Shown piece after piece: positions 12,783 to 22,700 of a DNA stretch of 64,000 nucleotides. Below the pieces are notes generated by a model, which worked only from the letters and a program-made list of their open reading frames with translations, had not been told where the DNA came from and did no database searches. This DNA is from Salticus scenicus (Eukaryota > Arthropoda > Arachnida > Araneae > Salticidae). Each line of letters starts with the position of its first letter. Position 1 is the stretch's first letter. A program made the position numbers and the translations under genes. Location of the stretch: assembly GCA_963930645.1 (NCBI GenBank), contig OZ005648.1, positions 194,715,304 through 194,779,303 on the forward strand, in the 5' to 3' direction.

Positions 12783-13374
12783 CCCTTTGGGTACATTTGA
12801 CGAGTGAGACTCGTCATGTACTTATTTGGGCGGAGTTACGGTGGACGAGTCTGACTCGGCATCTGAATTTAAGAAGTAGGCGTTAATGTTTTCGGCACCC
12901 CCGCCAGTGTACGTTCATCGTGAACACTTTCCTGGCGTTTTTTATGATATCTTACAACCATACTTATATCATCAATATAAGTATATTCTAAATAAAATGT
13001 ATTACTTTTACATATTAACATTTTCGCGACCTCTGACGTAGATTCAAATCATTTGAAAATCTGTAACTCTACCAGTGGGCGTTTCTTTTGCAATTTGTAT
13101 GTTATTTTTTTCTTAAATATATAATTAATATTCACAATTTTACAATGAAATATACTATGGATACAAATACTTTAATTAGAAAGAATAAAATTATAATGTA
13201 TATCCATTTGTAATATAAATGTGAATACAGAAAATTTTGTTCTGAAATATTGTAACATGGGAGAATAACGCCCACAGGCGGACCTTACTGTTAAAAATTC
13301 ATCATTCGATACAACGACAAATTAAATCCGTCCCTTGGGCATAAATATCTTTAAATAATTCAGTACTCAAAGGG
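12783..13374. mobile_element. piggyBac-type miniature transposon (TTAA target)
   Basis: CCCTTTGGGTAC at 12783 and GTACTCAAAGGG ending at 13374 are terminal inverted repeats (11 of 12 match). Both are flanked by TTAA (12779-12782 and 13375-13378). TTAA duplication with CCC...GGG ends is diagnostic of piggyBac-superfamily elements. The 592-bp interior has no long frame. It does have subterminal palindromes such as GACGAGTGAGACTCGTC at 12798-12814. Non-autonomous, inserted near the middle of the Penelope-like inverted pair. Confidence 0.85.
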
Positions 13375-13445
13375 TTAAACATTTAATTAAGCAGCTAACT
13401 GCAGTTCTATGTTTATCCTTAATTAACATTAAGCAGTCATATATT

Positions 13446-13690
13446 AACGTTCGTGATTCTACCAGACCTAATGAAGTTTATATAATATCCCAATAAAATA
13501 CAATGATGATCTGTTCTATTACATTGGTCAAACTAAACGCACTCTTAAGAAAAGAATAAAAGAACATATTCATAATTCAAAAGAAGAAACAATTTCTGCT
13601 TTAAGTAAGTTTATCTGTAACATTTTAGGTGCTACAACGTTATTGTCTAAAGCTCAAATATAACATGCACCACGGAACTGCCAAGAGTTT
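13446..13690 (+). pseudogene. Penelope-like GIY-YIG endonuclease remnant
   Basis: The reading is NVRDSTRPNEVYII, then after a one-base shift PIKYNDDLFYYIGQTKRTLK and KRIKEHIHNSKEE. It stops at a TAA near 13660 within what aligns to the ISAPRDFQDLL stretch of the copy at 43-46 kb. GVY has become EVY, while YIG and the following R and EH residues are intact. It aligns residue by residue with the GIY-YIG domain at 45.87-46.09 kb, so it is a related but older Penelope-like element. It is followed by a T tract at 13687-13704. Confidence 0.75.
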
Positions 13691-14255
13691 TTTTTTTTTT
13701 TTTTATCAGCCATAAATATTTTAAAATGCAAAAATGCAATTAATCACAAAAATCTGCAATTTTACAGAAAATCTAGAGCTTCATTTGTGAATTTAATCAT
13801 TAATTTATATAGCTTTTCAGTATGCTTTTAGATAACAAGAAACCTGCTACATTTATTTTTTGAATCCCATACTACAACAACCTTATCCAACCCAACCGAG
13901 TCTACGAAATCAATAAAAAATTCCTTTAGCGTCAATATCATTTCTATCAAATGTTTGACAAGTTTCTTGCCACAAGTGACATTTTAAAAGAATTCCTGCA
14001 AATTTAGATTCTTGTTTCTACAGTGTTTTAAAATAAAGTTACAAAGTCTTCGCTACACAAGATTTTTTTTTAAGCTTCTAACAACTGTAACAACCACCAG
14101 AACTCATGATATACATATGCAGTCTGTTCTCAATATCTCTTGCCATAAAAACTCATGGCGCAAAACTTTGTATATTTCAATTCGTAAATTTAATTTTAAT
14201 AAATATTGATGTGTGTTAAAGCGTTAATAGCTTTCAATGTTCTTTTAATTATAAT

Positions 14256-15345
14256 TTCTGAAATTATCCCAGAATTTTTGGTTTCGTAGAGGTGTTGTCA
14301 AGCTAGAAAACATGTTTCTAAACTCGATATTTATGTGTATCATAAGATATTTAGTTTTGGGGAGGATATTTAATAAATACAGATTGTTTATTCATAAGAC
14401 TTGTCACCACACAATAAAATTTATAATTCCCACTAATTTATTTAAAATAGGACTTTACCAGCAAAAGTGACACTTCTGTATCATCTTTCAAAATGGAAGA
14501 GTAAGAAATGCAACACTTGAAAATACTATTAAATTAATCATAAAATTCGTGTCTCTTACGAAGTACCATGTTTTTAATAAATTAAGTCTCTCTTACTTTC
14601 TCTTACCCTGAAATTTAATACTATAAATATAGGTTGGAGATTAAGAGGTAAGATAACGAGTACTGTTATGTAAACATATGTGAAACAATTCAAATTAGGC
14701 TTCGGAAGAGTTTTATATGATATTTAGTTCTGTGTGAGGGGGGCTACAGTCCCCCTCAACCCCCTGTTTCATTAATGCACCTACATCTATACAGAATTTA
14801 ATTCGGTTATTAAAAAATAATTCTGTTTTTAAAAAATAATTTATTAAAATTATGATAAAAAAAATATCGTTTATGATAACACAGACGATTTCCATATTAG
14901 AGAAGTAGTATAACACTAAATATCCATAAAAAAGGTGAATTTATTCTCAATATTACAGTTATTTATTTATTTATATATTTATTTATTTTTTTGTTAAAAA
15001 TGAAAAAAATCCATAACTTTATTTTAAATTATCGCAGATCGATGGTTCAACCATTCGTTTTAAAGGTATTGGCGAGCTCTTTTGACAGATACCCATCATG
15101 AAAATTTACTCCTCTCGAGGGGGGACTTCCCCCCCCCCACGGGAGGCAGCGAGGCTCATGCATACAAATTTTTTTTCCAGTTGACTATTACAAAAAATGT
15201 ATATTCTTTTCATTTGGTTTAGTGCAGTCTGTGGATGTTAAACTCTACTTACCTGCAATTTCCCCCAAAGACGTAATGTATTTGAATACTTTTGAATGTC
15301 CCTGTACACGAACCATTTGCTTCATCTGAACGAAATCTTACTGTA
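14256..15345. other. AT-rich stretch with G/C-tract hairpins
   Basis: No gene. GAGGGGG at 14736-14742 pairs with CCCCCTC at 14751-14757, and another G6/C10 tract lies at 15120-15140. A segment at 15270-15345 belongs to the repeat family seen at 7.8-8.95 kb and is the insertion target of the LTR element. Confidence 0.45.
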
Positions 15346-15350
15346 GCATC
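15346..15350 (+). repeat. Target-site duplication GCATC (left)
   Basis: GCATC directly precedes the 5' LTR. The identical GCATC directly follows the 3' LTR at 25704-25708. A 5-bp duplication is typical of Ty3/Gypsy integration. Confidence 0.9.
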
Positions 15351-16353
15351 TGTGAAGGTGTTCACATATATTTGGTTAAATTTTAATTGAATTTTTAAAT
15401 AAAATAAAATCTAATGATAAATTAATGCATTATTGTGCAATAAAAAAAATAATTCAATTTTAAGTGAGATATTATATTTACATAATTTGTTCTTAAGCAT
15501 TTGGAGAAAGAATTATTTTTAAATGTCGTTAAAAATTACACAATTTTAATTATACATACGACCTACACTATTTATTAACATAAAACAATAACACACATCA
15601 TTCAGAAATCTAAATTGTATATGTTTTATATCTAAATCATAAATAAAATGTTTATCTTTTTAAATAGAAAAGTACTTTATTTTATGGGATAAAAAGAAAA
15701 TAAAAGAAATAATATCTAACGGAAATTCTGACATTAAACGTAATTATAAAAAAAAGTGTTCTCAAATAGTCATAAAATAAGAAAAACTCATTGTCAGAAT
15801 TTATATTATTGCAACACCGGATATAATTTATTTTAAATTACCCAATATTAATGATTTCAGTTCATAACGGTCATTTTCTCTAGTCAAACGGTCGCTTGGC
15901 GTAAAGTTGGCGATTAAAAGGTTAATACAATTATAAATCGTCATTACAAATTCAAAAATTAACATTTGTTTACTATCTAAAACAAAGAACTGAAGTTGGC
16001 TTTCATTTTTGGCGAAAATAAGATAAAACGAAACATATGACTGCCCTTCCAGGGGTTCTCCCCGTGCGAGAAAAAAAGCAGACCCTCAGTTTTCGCTTTT
16101 TCATCATATAGTTAATACGCAATTTTTTAGCCCTCTCTCTCTCTCCCTCGCTTCCCGAGAAATGCTTGGGTTTTTTTTATTGCAACTTATATTTTATATG
16201 TGAACTTACTTATATGACTTCTTAAGAATACATTCAATAAAGACAATTTAAAATTATCAAGACTTCAATGGATTCTATTTGTTCACACACGCAATGTTCT
16301 GAAATTATGGACAAACGAAAGATTTGTTTTAAGAGAAGGATTTCACCCCCACA
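15351..16353 (+). repeat. 5' LTR
   Basis: A 1003-bp direct repeat of 24704-25703. It contains a polyadenylation signal AATAAA at 16236-16241 about 115 bp before its end, a CT-rich tract near 16130-16155, and a GAGAAATGCTTGGG segment at 16157-16170. That segment shares AGAAATGCTTGG with the second leader hairpin. Promoter elements are not assigned with confidence; TA-rich TATATTTTATATG at about 16188-16200 is a candidate TATA region. Confidence 0.93.
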
Positions 16354-16358
16354 GAACT

Positions 16359-16373
16359 TGGTGTCGTCTAGGT
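16359..16373 (+). promoter_or_regulatory. Candidate primer binding site
   Basis: TGGTGTCGTCTAGG begins six bases after the end of the 5' LTR. A PBS normally starts with TGG, complementary to the CCA end of a tRNA. The matching tRNA could not be identified from memory. Confidence 0.45.
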
Positions 16374-16894
16374 TTCCGGGAATGCATCGATGGGGAGAGA
16401 AGAGAGGGGCCGATAGAAATTATATTGACTCTTTGTATGACTCGAACTTTTTGTGATTATATAGAGAGGGGTTCGTTTAACTGTGTCAAATATTCGAACT
16501 ATAATATGTGTATTTGAAGGAACATTTTTTTCATTTATGCGAATGAACATTTAAAAAGATAAATCGCCTCTCCTGCTCTCGTCATTGGTAAATGAAACGC
16601 TCATCGGAAATTATTAATACGATGGTATCCTGTTTCGAAGTACCAAATCAGCTCCTCGATGTCTAATCAGCGGTGAATAGCGATAATCTTCGCCTCCACG
16701 TCCTTTTTGTGTTAAAACCACGGACTGGGATGAAATTAACATGAAAAGGAGACAGGATTCGAGCGTGCAGTCCGGAACATATGCTCTTCTGTTTTCTGTC
16801 AGCAGTGTTCATCACAAAGTACTACAGATGCATTAATTTAAGCCAGCTGGAAGGCCAGGTGAAAGTTTATCGGATTTGTTGATACAGTGATTTG

Positions 16895-17115
16895 CGCAGG
16901 TGTATAGATGAAAAGCCATATGTGAAAAATTTCGGGAATTTTTACAAAATAATTCAAGCAATCGTGCTAAAAAAATCCCCAAAAGTGTGTGTACAGCTTC
17001 ATAATTTCATATTACATCGGCAAATTACGATCATACAGGAGAAAAGCCGTACATGTGTTATTACTAAAAATTTATAGAGACTTAACAACTCATACAGAAT
17101 AAGATATAGTGTACA
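16895..17115 (+). pseudogene. Degenerate C2H2 zinc-finger-like remnant in LTR-element leader
   Basis: DEKPYV is read at 16907-16924. In another frame HTGEKPYMC is read at 17032-17058; this is the HTGEKPY linker between C2H2 fingers plus the first Cys of a next finger. Before it, VC.AS*FHITSANYDH resembles a damaged finger. After it, YY*KFIET*QLIQNKI resembles the K.F.....L...H part of another. Stops and frameshifts show it is not functional. It may be a captured host zinc-finger gene piece or an ancient element ORF. The linker match is specific, but it is short. Confidence 0.5.
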
Positions 17116-17470
17116 GAGAATAAATTGTAACATTCACGTAAAATTAAGCGAAGTTAAACTGGTTATTGGTTTGAAATAGATAAAAATTAAGATATTATTT
17201 TTATGATCATTTTTTTGATGCACAAAGAAAAGGTATGTAATTTTTGACTTACTTTTTGATATATATGTGTATATATAAACAAACCATCATTTTAAAAGAA
17301 CAAAGACAATTTTTAAAAATTAAGTTTTTAAACTCAAGAAATGAGTTATTGAGAATTGAAATTTTTATTTTGGTTTGGTTTAAATATTTAATTGATGCAT
17401 ATAAAATTTAATAAAAAGGTATTATTTCAAGTACTGCATAATATTATATATATTTTTTAATATACATTTA

Positions 17471-17579
17471 GCTAAGTACTTTTGCTGATATTTTTAATAT
17501 TTTTGGGTCTCTATAAAAAAAAAAAAAAAGATACTAATAATAATTAGAAATTAAAATAGTTGGAGCAAAAGTGCTTGGT
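17471..17579 (+). ncRNA. Leader hairpin 1 (covarying stem)
   Basis: GCTAAGTACTTTTGCT at 17471-17486 pairs with AGCAAAAGTGCTTGGT at 17564-17579 over 16 positions with three G-U wobbles. The 77-base loop can pair further (TATTTT with AAAATA). First of three tandem copies upstream of gag. Confidence 0.6.
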
Positions 17580-17740
17580 AGGTTTGAAACTTCATTTATT
17601 CATATATTTATTTTTCATAAACACAATTTTTTCTCATTTATAGTGCATAATTATCACTACATTTTTACACAAATATTTATTTTATAATTGATGGCATGAA
17701 CACAAATATTTATTTTATTATTGCATATATATAGAGAGAG

Positions 17741-17857
17741 ACTAAGTATTTTTGCTGAAATTTGTCATGCAATATTTTTATTGCTTTAAATATCAACTAA
17801 AGGTTTAATTAAAACAAATAAATAAATAAATAAATCAGAGCAGCAGAAATGCTTGGT
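17741..17857 (+). ncRNA. Leader hairpin 2 (covarying stem)
   Basis: ACTAAGTATTTTTGCT at 17741-17756 pairs with AGCAGAAATGCTTGGT at 17842-17857 over 16 positions, with only wobbles as irregularities. The loop holds a GCAATA...TATTGC sub-hairpin. It lies about 270 bp after hairpin 1. Confidence 0.6.
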
Positions 17858-18024
17858 ATAAATTCTAACATTTTTCATTCATAATATTGGTTTATTTCAT
17901 TCATAATATTTCATTTTCAATACATTTTATTTGATTTCACAATATTTTATATTTTTACACAATATTTATCATTTGTATGCTCATCTATTTTTCTTTTTGG
18001 ATAATAATATATGGGCATATAAAA

Positions 18025-18116
18025 CTAAGTATTCTTGTTTAAAAGGTGGCATACAATAGTATAAAATTATATGCCAAAGTAATTAATAATAAAAAAAAAA
18101 AAACAAGAATGCTTGG
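18025..18116 (+). ncRNA. Leader hairpin 3 (covarying stem)
   Basis: CTAAGTATTCTTGTT at 18025-18039 pairs with AACAAGAATGCTTGG at 18102-18116 over 15 positions. The loop contains a perfect TGGCATA/TATGCCA sub-stem (7 bp). It ends about 90 bp before the gag start codon. Relative to hairpin 1, three stem positions changed on both strands so that pairing is kept. Confidence 0.6.
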
Positions 18117-18206
18117 CATTAACAATTTTTGTTTTGTGTCACATACAATATTTATTATATAATTTATTTACAATATTTTAAGTTGGTTAGGCAAAAATTA
18201 TTAATT

Positions 18207-19096
18207 ATGGCGAAAGCCAAATCAGTCAACATTCAGTTAATGAATTTTGATGGTGAACCATCTTTAGTTGATTTCTTTTTTGACCAAGTGTCCACATATG
18301 CTAGGATAAATAGGCTATCAGCTGAAGAAGCAGTAGCAGTAATGAAGGGAAAATTGTCTGGGGCGGCATTAAAATATTTAACACAATCCCCCATTTCTAT
18401 GAATCACATGATTTAAACTTTCTTAAGGAACAGTTTAAAACTTTTTTTACTCCCATGAGTTCCACTCAAGCACTAATAGAGTTTAACAATTTAAATTTGC
18501 TCCCTCAGGAATCCATAAAAAATTTTTCTCATAGGTTGAATATTTTGTCAAACAGTATTTATGAAAGGATTACTGATACTAGTGCACTTGACAACATTAA
18601 ATTTACAAAGTTTATCTCCTCCATTCCATCTAACATACGTATAAAAATCATGGAAGAGGGAATTACTGATTATAATTTGGCGGTAAATCGCGCTCAAAAG
18701 TTACAAGAGATAAACATGAACGAAAATATCTTGCTCAAACAAGGTGATAATGTATTTGTTAACAATTTATCACAGAAATTAATTGAATTAACAGAAAAAG
18801 TAGATGCTTTGTCCTTCGGACAAAAAGAAAAAAAAGAGGAAGTAAACAATTTATCAGATTCACAAAATGCTCATGTTGGACGAAGTCGACACAATGATTA
18901 TAAAAAAAAATTTAAAACACATAAGGCTAGGGGATCACAACAACAGGGTTTTCGTAGTGTTGTTTGTCAACTTTGCAACCGTAAAGGGCATGTAGCTAAT
19001 AAATGTTATAAATGGCAAAGAAGCCAAACCCAAAACAATAATTTTTCGAGAGGAAGATTTTTCAAGAGAAATGACAACAATAGGCATTTAAACTAG
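18207..19096 (+). pseudogene. gag: Gag polyprotein of LTR retrotransposon (one frame break)
   Basis: The likely start is ATG 18207 (MAKAKSVNIQLMNFDGEPS), which fits the usual opening of arthropod Gypsy Gag. An upstream in-frame extension from 18129 is hydrophobic and AT-driven. The first frame stops at 18416. The continuing reading is in the -1 frame to the TAG at 19094-19096, so one base is out of step near the C5 run at 18388-18392. Capsid-like helices follow. A single CCHC zinc knuckle, CQLCNRKGHVANKC, is encoded around 18967-19008, with basic residues on both sides. Gag packages element RNA. The stop codon directly follows a slippery heptamer that would feed the protease frame. Confidence 0.85.
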
Positions 19097-19794
19097 ACTC
19101 GAGATGTAGAGTAGCTGATGGCCTTGCATCTGAACTACACCAGACAACATCAGCACCTAATCCTAATTTTGATTTGTGAAATCTAAGTGACACTATAAAA
19201 CTATCTAGTACAAGAAAAGTAAATTCAATTGCCTCACAAACTGTGAATAAAATAAATATTGCTGATAACAAATCCACACAAACTACAGAAATTCAAAATG
19301 AATATATTTTTAATGTAAATAAAATTTCACCTACAGTACCGTTAATTGAAATTAACTTAGCTAAAAATGCTATCACTGGATTAATCGATACAGGGAGTTC
19401 GATATCATTGCTTTCTGAAAGTACTTTTAAATCTTTAAAAGAGAAATTAACTTATAAACACTTGTCTTCACCAGTAACGATTAAGACTGTAAATTCAAAC
19501 GTACAATTCTCCTCATGTATTCAAACTTCTTTCAAAACAAGTAACACATTTTTCTCACAGAAATTTTTCATTGTTGACATCCCTAATGAATCAACGTTTC
19601 AGGCCATACATGGATGGGACTTTATTCAACAAAATAGTGTAATAATAGACTTGTATAAAAACAATATCAAACTTAAAGATATAATTATTCCCATTGCAAA
19701 TACACTTGTAGAAGATGAAAACTTAAACAATTGTAGTATTGCGAAAAATACTGAAACTCAGAAAAAAAAATCAAAATCCTCCCCAAAAATGTAA
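19084..19794 (+). pseudogene. pro: Retroelement aspartic protease (pro) frame
   Basis: This frame lies at -1 to gag, overlaps its last four codons, and runs open to a TGA at 19177-19179. It then stays open to the TAA at 19792-19794. The active-site signature is LIDTGSSISLLS (D-T-G-S) at about 19381-19416. A flap-like region follows, then GWDFIQ near 19613, which plays the role of the ILG-type motif. It matures Gag-Pol. The frame needs -1 frameshifting from gag, has one internal stop, and is one base out of phase with pol at an A9 run at 19762-19770. The conserved catalytic core itself is intact. Confidence 0.82.
19087..19093 (+). promoter_or_regulatory. -1 ribosomal frameshift site TTTAAAC
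   Basis: In the gag frame the codons are CAT TTA AAC TAG, giving the heptamer T TTA AAC directly before the gag stop. A -1 slip reads TTT AAA CTA GAC and enters the frame that leads to the protease. Downstream, GATG...CATC and TGTAG...CTACA can pair, giving candidate stimulatory stems within 45 bases. Confidence 0.7.
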
Positions 19795-22700
19795 ACAAAT
19801 GACAGTTAGAGCTTCTCAGAAAATATTTTTAGAACCTGAAGAGGAAACATTTATAGATGTAAATACAATTTTTTTGTCTGACAGGGACTATTTGTTTGAA
19901 AATACAGAAAATAATGCAAATATATTGTGTCTAGATTCAGTAATAAATAGTAGTACTTCAAAAATACTGAATAATAATAATAATTCTAATAAAGGCCAAT
20001 TTCAAATTTATGTTAAAAATCTAACTAAAGAAAGTATACACATAAATAAAGGTACAAAAATGGGCACCCTAACAGAAATTGATGAAATTATTCCGCAGGA
20101 AGCAGAAATTGATAAAAACAGTAGAATTGTTACTGATTCAACTACACAAATTTTGAATTACATTCAAGCTTCTGATGAAATATTAAATTTAAGAAGAAAG
20201 GAACTCTCTCCTTTGGATTTTGATGTCAAACATCTCCAAGGAGACCAAGAAAAGGAATTAAAGAATATTTTGTTAACAAATTTTGCAGCCTTTTCTAAAT
20301 CTATGAAAACTCTAGGGCATACAGACAAAGTTATACCAAATTTAAAATTCATCACTGAGTTCCCAATTAAAACATTACCTTTTCCAATACCACAATCATT
20401 ACAACAAGAAGCTAAAAGTCAAATAAATCAACTTGTAGAAGCTGGAATTATTGAAAGAAATTGTTCAGAATGGGCTTGCCCCATTCTTTTAGTTAAAAAA
20501 AAACTTGACGCAGAAGGTAAACAAAAATATAGAATTGCAATGGACCTTAGAATGCTTAATTCAATAATTCAGGGATCTTCATACCCTTTACCCAAAATAC
20601 AAACAATTATTGCTGACTTATCAGCCTACAAGTACTTCACATGTTTAGATTTTCAACAGGCTTACCACCAGATTGCACTTCCTGAAGATTTACAAGATAA
20701 ATTAACATTTACTTCTATGTTTGGTAGTTTTAAATACAAAAGACTATGCTTTGGATTAAAAAATGCTGCTTCTCAATATCAAGCTTTAATGGACACAATT
20801 ATTGATGAAATTGATTTAGAGGGAATACATGCTTATCAAGATGACCTCATATTTGGCTCGAATAGCTCTGAGGAAACATGCACTAAATTAAGTAGAATCT
20901 TACAAATTTTGATAAAGTACAACTTAACCCTTGCACCTAACAAGTGCACTTTTCACAAAACTGCTGTAAATTATCTTGAATTCCATATTCAAAATCATTG
21001 TATTTCCCCAATACAATCAAATATTGTCAAAATTAATTCTTTTCCTACACCGTCAACTAAAAGGCAATTAAAGAAAATTATTGGTGTTGTAACATTTTAT
21101 AAATCCCTTGTACCCAACTTTTCTAAACTAATACAACCTTTAATTGATCTGACTAAACCAAAATCAAAATTTCATTGGACTACTGAACATCAACAGATTT
21201 TTCACAAAATTCAAAAAATTTTCTTTGAATCACCAGTGGTCAGACTACCGGATTTGGATAGAGATTTCTACATTAATACAGATGCTTCAAATATTTCAAT
21301 TGCTGGGGTACTAATGCAGAAACATGATAATAAATTACTTCCAATAGCCTTCCTTTCTAAATCATTGAAGCCATCTGAAAAACGCTACCCTGCACTAAAA
21401 CTGGAATTAATGGCTATCTACAAATCAATAATTGCATTTAAATACTATTTGTACAACAGAAAATTCACAATTTTATCTGACAGTGCTCTATTAAAAAGAT
21501 ACAAAAAAACAACTAATCCTACAGACCTTACCACAAAATGGTTAATGGAAATTTCAGAATATTCGTTTGATTTTGAACACATTCCTGGTTCATCAAATAT
21601 TTTAGCAGATTATTTTTCGAGATGTGACTTCACTCACAATCAACAAGATTTGAACTCTAATCCTGAATTAATTTTTGAAAAAAAACCTCTACCTGTAGTA
21701 CATGATAATAGTAATATTGCTAATCACTTTAATGATAACAATTGTAACAAAATCAAACAACAATACACTAATTGCTTAATTTCTGGAGATTCAAATAATA
21801 AAGACCCACTTTTAGAAATCTCTAATAATACTTTTGTAAATGAACAAATAAAGGATCCTGTATTGTCAAAAATTTACACAGAAATTCTAAAGAAAGGTTT
21901 TTCAAGAAAATACCCAAACTATTTTATTCATCCAGACACAAAGGTACTGATGTATAAGAAGCAATGTCCCAATAGCTCAACATTCTCATATCTTATTATT
22001 GTTCCTAATTCGCTAAAGGCTAAGACATTAACAATTTCACATTTGTCTCATTTTGAATTAAATAAAATATATAATTTCCTATCAAACAAATACTTTTGGA
22101 AAGGAATGTACACAGATACATTAAACTTTGTCGCTTCATGTACACGATGCCTACAGGCTAAACATCATAACACTCTTCCAGCTCCATTACAACCTACATA
22201 CACACCCACACATCCTGGACATACTATTAGTGTTGATTTAGTAGGACCATTTAATAATGGTCACTCAGTACTCACAGTGTTGGACATTTTCTCACGCCAT
22301 ATGGAACTTTATCCATTAAAGGATACATCAGCAGAAAAAATAGTTAAATGTTTGTTTAGTTATATTACCACCTTTGGTAGACCTTCAGTTATCCTCTCGG
22401 ATCTTGGTCCTCAATTTACATCCAGTGTTTACAACTCTTTTAATAGTACTCTTGGTATAAAAATTACACATTCTTCTGTAGCACATCCACAATCAAACGC
22501 ATTGTCCGAAAGGATCAATAAATCCATTAAATATTCAGTAAACATTTTAATGTCTGAAGGCCATACATTTGAAAACTCTTTGTTTATACGTAAATCATTG
22601 TATAATGGCTCTAAACATTCATCTACTTTGTACTCACCTAACTTATTACATTTTGGAAGAGAAATTTCATTGATTTTTGATACTTTTGAGCAACAGATGA

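Larger units (their letters stand above)
12091..14255. mobile_element. Old head-to-head pair of Penelope-like copies
   Basis: The left arm (about 12091-12778) and the right arm (about 13379-14255) are reverse complements at roughly 75-80% identity by eye. Matched landmarks are ATTGAAAGCTAT, AATATACAAAG, TGTAGAAACAAG, CTAAAGGAA, TAACAAGAAACCTGC, AATATTTATGGCT and GTAGAATCACGA. The right copy (plus strand) retains a GIY-YIG remnant at 13446-13690. The left copy (minus strand) lacks about 235 bp covering it. The RT-encoding 5' parts are absent from both, so these are 3' fragments joined head to head. A piggyBac-type miniature element sits near the centre. Confidence 0.65.

Noticed and set aside
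16268..16550. Frames at the LTR/leader junction on both strands
   Set aside because: They cross the LTR boundary and PBS region and show no protein signature.
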